DNA from: Humidesulfovibrio sp.
GTDB taxonomy: Bacteria; Desulfobacterota; Desulfovibrionia; Desulfovibrionales; Desulfovibrionaceae
Length of the DNA stretch: 38,430 nucleotides
NCBI GenBank assembly: GCA_031292175.1
Contig: JARLHQ010000014.1
Coordinates: 1 to 38,430 of the forward strand
Reading direction: 5' to 3'
The translations under genes were made by a program, and so were the position numbers. The notes beneath the pieces are model-generated. The model did no database searches. It saw only the letters and a program-made list of their open reading frames with translations, and was not told where the DNA came from. Below are positions 31,929 through 38,430 of this stretch, one piece after another (position 1 is the stretch's first letter; every line of letters starts with the position of its first letter).

Positions 31929-34355
31929 TCAGGTCTGCCGCGCACACCCGGCCCGCCACATCCACCATAGTGCGGTCTCGAGGTGGCGGGCGAAACGGGG
32001 TGCGTCGAACAGCGGTGATGCCAGCACCTGCTTCCGCAGCTTGCTCCGCAGGCCCGACAGGCGTCCGAGATCGTTTCCGTGCGCGGCCGCCAGTTCAACA
32101 TAGCTGGCCGGATCAGGGGCGATCCATTCCGGTAATCCGGCATTCATGAGTATGCCGACGCCCTGGCGGGACAGCAAGCTTGTCCCGGCCATGGTCACCA
32201 GCGGAACGCCCATCCACAGCCCTTCAATAGTTGTCACGCCGCCGGGATATGGAAACGGGTCGAGGGCCACGTCGACCCTGTGGTACGCCTTCAGATACTT
32301 CTCCCTGGATTCCGGACCCTCCAGGATGAGCCGCTCAGCCTCAATGCCATGGGCGGCGAAACGTCCGAGGGTGTTTCGCCGCAACGCGGGCTCTCCAAGC
32401 TGGCCAGCCTTCAAGAAGAGGCGGCTGCGGGGGACGGCTGCGAGCACCTTTGCCCACAACGCCACGACCTCGTCATTCATCTTGGCCAAATCATTGAAGC
32501 AGCCAAACGTCACGAAACCGTTTGCAAGCGCCGGAAGCGGCGAAACCTCCACGCTGGCCTCTGGCGGACTGAAGCAGAACCGCGTTTCGGGCAGCCGGTA
32601 GATCATTTCTGTGAAACATTCCGCTTCGGATTCGCGCAAGGCAAAGGGATCGGCAATGAGGTAGTCCATCTCCGCAAGCCCTGTGGTGGCGAAGTATCCA
32701 AGCCATGTGGCCTGCACCGGAGCAGGTTTCCAGGCGAACACCGGCAGCCTGTTCTTGGCCGTGTGGCCGGAAAGGTCCAGCAGAAGGTGGACGTTGTCGG
32801 CGTGGATGAGGCGGGCGGCGGCTTCGTCGCTCAGTCCGGTCAGCGGTTTCCAGGCGGAGAAGCGCGGCTTGACCCGTGCCGTCCAGCCATCCTCCTTGCC
32901 ACCGGTGGGGTACGCAATGAGTTCAATCCGTGACTGGTCGATTTGCTCCAGCACGCTTTCCAGGAAAAATCCCACAGCGTGGTTCCGCAGATCACCCGAC
33001 ACCAGGCCAACCCGCAAACGTTCCGGACCAGGCTTGCACCCCCAGGACGCAAAACGTTTGCGGACCCGTGCAGCCGCCAGCTTTCCGTATCTATTTGCCT
33101 CTTTCTGGCGGCTGGCGTGGTCATGGCTGGGAGAATAGTGCAAGGTGAAGAGCAGGTTGCTCAACGCCTCGGCATTGTCCGGCGCAAGCTCCAGCGTCCG
33201 CCGGAAGCATGTCTCCGCCGCACCAAGGCGGCCAGATTCCTTGAGGACGGCGCCCAGATTGTTCTGCGCCTCAGCGAAGCCGGGGGCGATCTTCAGCGCG
33301 CGGCGGCAGCAGGCCTCCGCAGCCTCCAGCTGGCCCTGCTCCTTGAGCAGGGCGCCCAGGTTGCTGTGTACTTCAGCGGAAGCCGGTTTGAGCTCCAGTG
33401 ACCGGAGAAAGCAGCTCTTCGCCTCGTCGAGCCGTCCGCGCCCCTTGAGCGCAATACCAAGATTGCCATGCGCTTCCGGGAAGCCGGGGTTGATGGCCAA
33501 CGCCTGGCGGTACCTGTTTTCCGCCTCCTCCTGGCGGCCCAACGCCATGAGGGTATTGCCGAGATTGTTTTGCACCTCCGCGCAGCCCGGCTGGAAGCCC
33601 AGCGCTTGCCGGTGGCTGGCTTCCGCTTCCGCAAGCCGACCGAGGCCATGGAGGGTGACGCCCAGATTGCTCTGCGCCTCCGCATAGCCGGGTCTGATCG
33701 CCAACGCTTGGCGGTAGCTCGCCTCTGCCTCGGCGAGGCGGCCTTGCTCCTTGAGCGCATTGCCCAGGTTGTTTTGCGCCTCGGCGTAGTCGGGCCTGAT
33801 CAGCAGCGCCTGGCGATAATTTGCCTCCGCCTCCCCCAGTCGCCCCAGGGTGGAGAGAAGGACGCCCAGATTGTTCCGCGCTTCGACGTAATCCGGTTTG
33901 GCCGACAGCGCCTTGCGGTAGCAGGCCTCCGCCTCGGCGAGGCGGCCCAGGGCTCCGAGGATATTGCCCAGGTTGCCTTGCGCCTCTGCGTACTCCGGGG
34001 TGATCTCAAGCGCCCGCCTGTAACTGGCCTCGGCCTCCTCCAGCAGGCCCAGGCCTTGTAGGCTGACGCCGAAATTGTAGTGCGCCTCGGCGTCCTGCGG
34101 CAACAAGGCCGCAGCCTTCCGGTTTGCTGCGAGCGCCTCCATACGCTGGCCCATCTGCTGGTACAGCGCGCCCATTACCTTCCAGCCAAATCCGTCCGAG
34201 GGAAAACGGGTGGTCAGTTCCTGGGCGGAAACAGCCGCTTCCGCAAATCTCCCCTCAATGTACAGGGCTAAAAGCCGGGTCATTTCCTGGCGGCTGGGAC
34301 CGTCCGCATTTTGTGGAGAGGGTTCTCCGGCGAACTCATTCCGGCTGGATTCCAT
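31929..34355 (-). CDS. TPR-containing GT41 (OGT-like) glycosyltransferase (808 aa)
   Basis: Ten consecutive, exactly 34-residue TPR units (residues about 71-410) of the type LAEAEASYRQALAIRPGYAE lead into a GT41/SPINDLY catalytic domain (about 440-790). The catalytic base region GDLRNHAVGF (H459) and the UDP-contact lysine in FGCFNDLAKMND (K625) are present, as is LDPFPYPGGVTTIEGLWMG. It should add a sugar from a nucleotide donor (GlcNAc in relatives) to Ser/Thr of proteins in the cytoplasm; the target is unknown. The ATG at 34355 has AAAGGA upstream; one at 34379 has no ribosome site. It stands alone between unrelated genes. Confidence 0.92.
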   Translation of the reverse strand: MESSRNEFAGEPSPQNADGPSRQEMTRLLALYIEGRFAEAAVSAQELTTRFPSDGFGWKVMGALYQQMGQRMEALAANRKAAALLPQDAEAHYNFGVSLQGLGLLEEAEASYRRALEITPEYAEAQGNLGNILGALGRLAEAEACYRKALSAKPDYVEARNNLGVLLSTLGRLGEAEANYRQALLIRPDYAEAQNNLGNALKEQGRLAEAEASYRQALAIRPGYAEAQSNLGVTLHGLGRLAEAEASHRQALGFQPGCAEVQNNLGNTLMALGRQEEAENRYRQALAINPGFPEAHGNLGIALKGRGRLDEAKSCFLRSLELKPASAEVHSNLGALLKEQGQLEAAEACCRRALKIAPGFAEAQNNLGAVLKESGRLGAAETCFRRTLELAPDNAEALSNLLFTLHYSPSHDHASRQKEANRYGKLAAARVRKRFASWGCKPGPERLRVGLVSGDLRNHAVGFFLESVLEQIDQSRIELIAYPTGGKEDGWTARVKPRFSAWKPLTGLSDEAAARLIHADNVHLLLDLSGHTAKNRLPVFAWKPAPVQATWLGYFATTGLAEMDYLIADPFALRESEAECFTEMIYRLPETRFCFSPPEASVEVSPLPALANGFVTFGCFNDLAKMNDEVVALWAKVLAAVPRSRLFLKAGQLGEPALRRNTLGRFAAHGIEAERLILEGPESREKYLKAYHRVDVALDPFPYPGGVTTIEGLWMGVPLVTMAGTSLLSRQGVGILMNAGLPEWIAPDPASYVELAAAHGNDLGRLSGLRSKLRKQVLASPLFDAPRFARHLETALWWMWRAGCARQT
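33126..34145 (-). repeat. Ten tandem 102-bp units encoding TPR repeats
   Basis: The TPR array of the GT41 protein is built of ten in-frame 102-bp units without insertions. Neighbouring units share long stretches at DNA level (for example the sense-strand core GAGGCGGAGG-type segments), so the array is prone to unit gain or loss. Confidence 0.85.
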
Positions 34356-34678
34356 TTGAGGTCCTTTCTTGCCGCGCATCTGGAGGGCGAGAGAGCAGAA
34401 CTGGCGTCCCTGAGGGCGACATGCCCCAGTAACCTTGTCGTTGTTGATTTAGCAGCGCCGCCATGCTGGCGCAAGGGATGGCCAGCAATGGGGCAGGATG
34501 AAGGCGATCTGCGAATCCGTGAACCGCGCTTCATAGGAAGAATCCTACGGTTCGGGGTTGCCCAACCTATACGAGAATTTTCTCACTTTGAATGGTCCAG
34601 GTTTCGGGTAGCAGGTCACATCACGGGTAGGGCTCAAGAGGCGCAGGTGGACAATGCCCCCACCATGTCCGGTTCAGC
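34356..34678. other. Intergenic region between hipA-1 and the glycosyltransferase
   Basis: GAACCG (34521-34526) with CGGTTC (34548-34553), enclosing TAGGA/TCCTA (34534-34547), forms an interrupted hairpin that may end the hipBA-1 transcript; no T run follows. The glycosyltransferase promoter must lie here but is not recognised. No gene seen. Confidence 0.35.
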
Positions 34679-35932
34679 CTAATAGCTTTGAGCCAACTTG
34701 AACACCTGACGCAGTTCAGTGAAGTCTTGGTGGGGTACTCCAACCTCTTTGAAGGTGCTCTCCCAGTGACTCACTGTACCACGCACCCTCTCCACAATCT
34801 CAACGGCCTGGGAGTGCTCCAGCCCGAAATACTGGCAGCCTGCTAGAGCGTTTTCATACGTCGCGAGGGGGCCTTGAGGCCCAACTCCAAGCGAAAGACT
34901 GCCAGGCTGGTGGAGTTCGAATACCGGTTGAGGCACGACGTCGTAGGCTGGCGCCAACCTCCATGCTTTCCCATCCCAGAGGAATCCATGGTTTCGCAGG
35001 TGGTCATCGGTGTTGTGGCAGGCGATGTTAAATACCATTCTGCAAAACAGCTCACGGAGCTCGGCCTGCAGGTGATTGGCAGAGCAGTGGATGCGCATGG
35101 CTTCGGCGATGTCACGGTATGTCGCCCCTATGGTCGTGTCATCGGCCATGCCGAGCAGAGTCGCCGCCGAGATAAAGTGCTTGCGGTGCAGCGTGCCATC
35201 AGGCGCGATCCAGCGGTCAAATCGCTCCACAAGCAGTACATCGCGCTTGCCGGGAATTGTCACGGTCGTGACCAAGGGTGTTCGTATGCCGCAAGCATTA
35301 GCGAGTGTCATTGTTGCCATCTCAATACGAGGAGTATTCCATGCCTCTTTTTCGCGACCGAATTTCGCTATGTAATGTTTGCCCTCCCAGAGCGTCGGGG
35401 CCTTTGGTGTGGCGCCGCCGAGGGATGAACCACGCACCAGGAAGCGCCGGTGATGCGCATCGAGTTCTTCGTGCCGCTCAACTTGGTCAGCAGCCTGTAG
35501 CATCTCGGCCAAGTCTAGTTCTTCACCATCGACTCTTTCCTCTCGCATCCAATCAGGAAACATCCGTTGGGGACCAGAAAGGTCAGGGCCAAAGGACAAC
35601 GCTCCTATACGGTTTTGACTAGCCATCATGAGGTAATCGATGGCCCGGAGTCGAACTCCATGTGCTTGAGCTAGCGTGTCCAACAGATGTCGCCCCCAGG
35701 CATCGGGTGCCGCATCACGAATGGCGCCGAACAGTGGAGAGCCCAGGGGCGAGAGGTGTGGAGCCGTAATCAGTGGACGCGATGGGTCCAGAGGGGCTGG
35801 AGCTTCACTTTGCAGGTAGGCGCGGCCGTAGACGAACTCTGCGAACCCCTCCCTCTCTTCGTGGATGGTGAGAAGACCGGCTGGAACAAAGCCACTCCCC
35901 AGGTCGATATACGCGTAGCAGCGTTCAGGCAT
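34679..35932 (-). CDS. hipA: HipA-type serine/threonine kinase toxin, module 1 (417 aa)
   Basis: HipA kinases phosphorylate a host target (GltX in E. coli) and stop growth. Visible: an N-terminal subdomain with PDAWGRHLL (76-84), ATP-loop region SSLGGATPK (169-177), LLVERFDRW (233-241), catalytic loop NTDDHLRNH (307-315) with D309, and LAPAYDVVP with metal-binding D331. All key residues are intact. GGGGAG precedes the ATG; the antitoxin gene ends 11 bases upstream. GC is visibly lower than in the left part of the window, and codon choice is less biased, suggesting transfer. Confidence 0.92.
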   Translation of the reverse strand: MPERCYAYIDLGSGFVPAGLLTIHEEREGFAEFVYGRAYLQSEAPAPLDPSRPLITAPHLSPLGSPLFGAIRDAAPDAWGRHLLDTLAQAHGVRLRAIDYLMMASQNRIGALSFGPDLSGPQRMFPDWMREERVDGEELDLAEMLQAADQVERHEELDAHHRRFLVRGSSLGGATPKAPTLWEGKHYIAKFGREKEAWNTPRIEMATMTLANACGIRTPLVTTVTIPGKRDVLLVERFDRWIAPDGTLHRKHFISAATLLGMADDTTIGATYRDIAEAMRIHCSANHLQAELRELFCRMVFNIACHNTDDHLRNHGFLWDGKAWRLAPAYDVVPQPVFELHQPGSLSLGVGPQGPLATYENALAGCQYFGLEHSQAVEIVERVRGTVSHWESTFKEVGVPHQDFTELRQVFKLAQSY

Positions 35933-35943
35933 ATGGAACTCCC

Positions 35944-36285
35944 CTAGAAGCCTGGGTCTGATGTCTGTTGCCGCGAGACTCGAACCCCGCCGCGAGCCAA
36001 TTCCAACTGCATGCCGATGGTGTCCCGCTCGGGAGAGGCCAACGCCGCAAGCTCTGGCACTAACTGCAAGACGAAAAGTACCTGGGCGAGGACGCTCAAG
36101 CTGACATTTTCTGGCGTGCGCTCTAGCCGAATGATCGTGCCGACAGACACCATCACCTTCTGGGCTAGCTGTGCCTGGGTCATTTTTCGCCTTTGCCTAG
36201 CCACCTTGAGGTTCTGTGCTAATCGCAGGAGGGCTTCTCGTACCTGAAGCGGTAGGGCGTTGTGCGCCAGCGAGTTCTTCGACAT
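35944..36285 (-). CDS. hipB: HipB-type helix-turn-helix antitoxin, module 1 (113 aa)
   Basis: Xre-type helix-turn-helix at about 25-80 (KVARQRRKMTQAQLAQKV, then SVGTIIRLER). The N-terminal 24 residues and the C-terminal 30-residue tail extend beyond the minimal fold; a C-terminal tail is what HipB uses to contact HipA. AGGAGG lies 6 bases before the ATG. It is followed by hipA-1 after 11 bases. It would repress its own promoter (36337-36365), where a 10-bp palindrome (36300-36309) is available as operator. Confidence 0.88.
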   Translation of the reverse strand: MSKNSLAHNALPLQVREALLRLAQNLKVARQRRKMTQAQLAQKVMVSVGTIIRLERTPENVSLSVLAQVLFVLQLVPELAALASPERDTIGMQLELARGGVRVSRQQTSDPGF

Positions 36286-36299
36286 CGTCGCCTCCTAAA

Positions 36300-36309
36300 T
36301 AATGCATTA
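36300..36309. promoter_or_regulatory. Palindrome TAATGCATTA in the hipB-1 leader
   Basis: Perfect 10-bp palindrome between the -10 box and the ribosome site of hipB-1; a likely autoregulatory operator by analogy with hipBA of E. coli. Confidence 0.45.
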
Positions 36310-36336
36310 AACGACCTTTGCCATCGCTTAAGGAGT

Positions 36337-36365
36337 CATATATACAATGTTTAGGCCTCGGTCAA
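36337..36365 (-). promoter_or_regulatory. Sigma-70 promoter of hipBA module 1
   Basis: On the minus strand TTGACC (36360-36365), a 17-base spacer and TATATG (36337-36342). The leader would be about 45 bases. Confidence 0.6.
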
Positions 36366-36444
36366 TGTGGGCGCCAAGGATTGCCAGCATGGGAATGAAG
36401 TTGGGCGGTTGATGTTTCGTGCAGTGCGACAGGGTACCTGATTT

Positions 36445-36460
36445 ACCAAATATCTTTGGT
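36445..36460. promoter_or_regulatory. Inverted repeat ACCAAA-tatc-TTTGGT between the two hip modules
   Basis: Perfect 6-bp arms with a 4-base centre in the shared upstream region, about 80 bases from the module-1 promoter and 140 from the module-2 promoter. A second repeat, ATATC-N9-GATAT (36541-36559), lies closer to module 2. Both are operator candidates. Confidence 0.45.
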
Positions 36461-36598
36461 GGTTTGTTCGCAAGTTTCGGAGCGGGGTCGTATATGCCAT
36501 TTTCCCCGAATTGGAGTCCACGTAGAGGGGGTGGCTCCTGATATCCGTTACGCAGATATTATTGTCCTTGCTTTGATGACAAATATTTTATTCATAAC

Positions 36599-36627
36599 TT
36601 GACGTGGCGCACTTTCTGAATTAAATA
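36599..36627 (+). promoter_or_regulatory. Sigma-70 promoter of hipBA module 2, placed for a leaderless transcript
   Basis: TTGACG (36599-36604), a 17-base spacer and TAAATA (36622-36627). Only 6 bases separate the -10 box from the hipB-2 ATG at 36634, so transcription would start at or next to the A of the start codon. No ribosome site is present. Confidence 0.6.
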
Positions 36628-36633
36628 TCGTTC

Positions 36634-36885
36634 ATGAATGAGATTGGACATACAATCGCAAGGTTGCGACGGGCAAGGGGCTGGAACCAGACGGAACTCG
36701 CGGAGAAGGCCGGTGTTTCCCGCCCGCTTGTTAGCTCGCTTGAGCGTGGCGCGGCTAGTGGGGCTGGAATGCTCAAGGTGGGGCGAATCCTTGCGGTGTT
36801 GGGCTATGAACTCGCCGTGGTGCCTAAGTCTGGTCCGCCGACCCTGGATGATCTTCAAAAGCTGAATGAGGTCGGAAATGATTGA
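36634..36885 (+). CDS. hipB: HipB-type helix-turn-helix antitoxin, module 2 (83 aa)
   Basis: A compact Xre-type helix-turn-helix fills the first 60 residues: IARLRRARGWNQTELAEKAG, then SRPLVSSLERG. A short acidic tail follows. It overlaps hipA-2 by 8 bases. The protein differs clearly from the module-1 antitoxin, so cross-neutralisation is not expected. There is no ribosome site; the promoter position suggests a leaderless mRNA. Confidence 0.9.
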   Translation: MNEIGHTIARLRRARGWNQTELAEKAGVSRPLVSSLERGAASGAGMLKVGRILAVLGYELAVVPKSGPPTLDDLQKLNEVGND

Positions 36886-38089
36886 GGTCAGGGCAGGCAA
36901 AATTTTGTCGGGCCGGCTGACTCGAACTGAACAGCAGCGGTTTGCCTTCACGTATCTGCCAGATGTGTCCGCTGAAGCGTCAGTTTCACTGACCATGCCT
37001 GTGCGCTCTGAAAGTTGGATCTTTGCCTGGGGGCTGCATCCGATCTTTCAGATGAATCTTCCGGAAGGAGCCCTAAGACTCCATTTGGAGAACCTGCTGG
37101 CAAAGGCTGTGCCTGATTTTGACGATTTGGAACTCCTGCGTGTTACAGGCCACTCCCATATCGGGCGCCTAAGCTATGGCACACCCGGAAGCGAGATTGA
37201 CGCTCTGCCTGCTGCCGTGAGCGTTCAGGAGATCCTGACATATGACGGGGCCGAGGATCTGTTCCGTGATCTTCTAGAACGGTTTGCACTTTATTCCGGC
37301 GTATCCGGTGTTCAACCCAAAGTCCTAGTTCGCGCGACAGAGGGGCTTAAGCTGTCACCGGATCATAAAGTCACGCTGCAGGCCGCAACTCACATCGTAA
37401 AAACATGGGATGAGCGCTATCCCGAATTGGCCCTGAACGAACACTTCTGCCTACTGGCAGCCAAGCATAGCGGCCTTACTGTGCCGAGTTGGTCTGTTTC
37501 TGAAAATGGTCGGTTTCTTGTCGTGGATCGCTTCGATCTCGACGAGCAGGGGCAATATCTGGGACTCGAAGACTTCTGTGTACTGCAAGGGCTTGGCACC
37601 AAGGACAAGTACTCCGGGAGTTACGAGCAACTCGCGAAGATCATCAAAGCCTTTGTGCCGTCAGAGGGTCAGAACAAGGCGCTTCGAGCATTCTTCAAAA
37701 TGGTTGCCTTGTCTGTCGGTCTCCGAAACGGCGATGCCCATAGGAAGAACTTCTGCGTGCTTTACGACTCGCCCGTTTTGCGGCAGGGCCAACTGGCACC
37801 TACCTTTGATCAAATCACCACGACGGCATACTTGCCGCATGACTCCATGGCCTTGTTACTCCGTGGATCTAAGCGCTGGCCAAGCAGAGCAGACCTGCAA
37901 GATTTCGCGACCAAGGCTTGTGCTCTCAGCCCTCATGAAGCTGAAGTGGACCTCGGCGAAGTCGAGAGCGGCATTGTTTTGGCTAGAGCAGACCTTCAGG
38001 ATCGGGTTCAGGCTGGCGATGCCTTTGCTGATGTTGGGGCGAGGATGCTTAACGCTTGGTCAGAGGGATTGCTCGCCATAACAGGGTAA
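36878..38089 (+). CDS. hipA: HipA-type kinase toxin, module 2 (403 aa)
   Basis: Second HipA kinase, of a different branch from module 1. Visible: GHSHIGRLSY (91-100), GVSGVQPKVL (141-150, the ATP-loop region), LVVDRFDLDE (214-223), EDFCVLQGL (231-239), catalytic loop NGDAHRKNF (284-292) with D286, and LAPTFDQI with D311. All key residues are present. The ATG at 36878 has GAGG 7 bases upstream; the in-frame ATG at 36866 has only a poor site. Lower GC than the metabolic genes on the left. An IS481-type remnant lies 200 bases downstream. Confidence 0.92.
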   Translation: MIEVRAGKILSGRLTRTEQQRFAFTYLPDVSAEASVSLTMPVRSESWIFAWGLHPIFQMNLPEGALRLHLENLLAKAVPDFDDLELLRVTGHSHIGRLSYGTPGSEIDALPAAVSVQEILTYDGAEDLFRDLLERFALYSGVSGVQPKVLVRATEGLKLSPDHKVTLQAATHIVKTWDERYPELALNEHFCLLAAKHSGLTVPSWSVSENGRFLVVDRFDLDEQGQYLGLEDFCVLQGLGTKDKYSGSYEQLAKIIKAFVPSEGQNKALRAFFKMVALSVGLRNGDAHRKNFCVLYDSPVLRQGQLAPTFDQITTTAYLPHDSMALLLRGSKRWPSRADLQDFATKACALSPHEAEVDLGEVESGIVLARADLQDRVQAGDAFADVGARMLNAWSEGLLAITG

Positions 38090-38097
38090 TGGCGAGC
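38071..38097 (+). terminator. 9-bp hairpin over the hipA-2 stop codon
   Basis: GCTCGCCAT (38071-38079) and ATGGCGAGC (38089-38097) pair perfectly across a 9-base loop that contains most of the TAA stop. No T run follows, so it may stabilise or end the mRNA with help of other factors. Confidence 0.45.
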
Positions 38098-38212
38098 ACG
38101 GTGTGAGGTGGGACCCTCTGCCGCGTTCTGAATATGTCTGCCTCCATCATGGGGCATCGGCTTGTCAGCGGGTTGGCTGTGTTGCGTTGAGAGGCCCTTG
38201 GCCTGTGGCTGC

Positions 38213-38235
38213 TTGCACTAGTGCAATCGATTGCA
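38213..38235. repeat. Two overlapping 14-bp perfect palindromes
   Basis: TTGCACTAGTGCAA (38213-38226) and TGCAATCGATTGCA (38222-38235) share 5 bases, giving three alternating TTGCA/TGCAA arms. They lie between hipA-2 and the transposase remnant. The first has CTAG at its centre, the tetranucleotide that IS481 itself prefers as target. Confidence 0.6.
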
Positions 38236-38289
38236 GCGCCGCGCTGGTCAGACCATCTACGCGTGCTGCGAGCCCAATCGTGTGCCCTG

Positions 38290-38430
38290 CTAGGTGTGGA
38301 GTTGCAAGACGTTGTTCACAACCTCACCGACTCGGCTGATGGGCGGTTTGTTTTGTAACGCAGAGTGATTTCTGTAGAAGTTGTATTCGTGGAGCCAGCG
38401 TGGCAACTCGCTGGCTCTTTCGTTTGAGTC
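38290..38430 (-). mobile_element. IS481-family transposase, C-terminal end, cut by the window edge
   Basis: The minus strand encodes the last 46 residues of an integrase-core transposase: ERASELPRWLHEYNFYRNHS, then ALQNKPPISRVGEVVNNV and LQLHT before TAG at 38290-38292. The pattern 'W...YN..R.H..L...PP..R' followed by 'NN.L.LH' is that of IS481-type enzymes. The rest lies outside the window, so completeness is unknown, and the end of the element was not identified. Confidence 0.8.

Noticed and set aside
33126..34145. CRISPR-like or satellite repeat array
   Set aside because: The periodic 102-bp pattern is the coding sequence of TPR units within an intact gene; there are no spacers.
34541..34570. 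tRNA-like GGTTCGGGGTTGCCC segment
   Set aside because: It resembles a T-arm only in the first bases; no acceptor, D or anticodon arms can be formed around it.
38103..38339. 78-codon plus-strand frame right of hipA-2
   Set aside because: It crosses the palindromes and the antisense of the transposase end, with no ribosome site or motif.

Overview
The window looks like chromosome of a high-GC sulfate-reducing bacterium close to Desulfovibrio (Desulfovibrionaceae). The basis is a complete FlxABCD-HdrABC flavin-based oxidoreductase cluster with an iron alcohol dehydrogenase and an adjacent sigma-54 two-component system, an arrangement I know from Desulfovibrio vulgaris. No rRNA, tRNA or CRISPR array was seen. 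The species cannot be fixed from the sequence.

Layout. 1-3255: the cut start of a molybdopterin-binding protein, a small unknown protein, a TrfA-like replication-initiator homologue and an aldehyde:ferredoxin oxidoreductase (AOR) homologue. 3347-11396 (minus strand): adh-hdrC-hdrB-hdrA-flxD-flxC-flxB-flxA, with a strong sigma-54 promoter candidate before adh and two hairpins between adh and hdrC. 11746-15432 (minus): a second iron alcohol dehydrogenase, a soluble PAS histidine kinase and an NtrC-type regulator, closed by an intrinsic terminator. 15723-20274 (minus): livKHMGF branched-chain amino-acid ABC transporter with an intrinsic terminator or attenuator after livK. 20738-22141: receiver-TPR protein. 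22472-26189: an ABCD/SbmA-type ABC protein whose ATPase domain has lost the Walker A lysine and the signature motif, a GH5 glucanase-like enzyme and a papain-fold-like protein. 26263-30515 (minus): MacAB-like export operon (adaptor, ATPase, two permeases), preceded by an AraC regulator (30799-31593). 31929-34355 (minus): GT41/OGT-like glycosyltransferase with ten exact 34-residue TPR units. 34679-38089: two different hipBA toxin-antitoxin modules placed head to head, visibly lower in GC than the rest. 38290-38430: 3' end of an IS481-type transposase running off the window.

How the parts fit (inference). The ADHs exchange alcohol and aldehyde with NAD(H). Flx-Hdr links NAD(H), ferredoxin and a thiol/disulfide (DsrC-type) pool by flavin-based bifurcation. 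The AOR would link aldehyde and acid to ferredoxin. The kinase and sigma-54 regulator probably switch on the adh promoter. The right end (hipBA pair and IS remnant) looks like acquired DNA. The best candidates for undescribed biology are the degenerate ABC protein with its GH5 and papain-like neighbours, the TrfA-like gene inside an energy-metabolism locus, the AOR with an altered cluster loop, and the paired hipBA modules.
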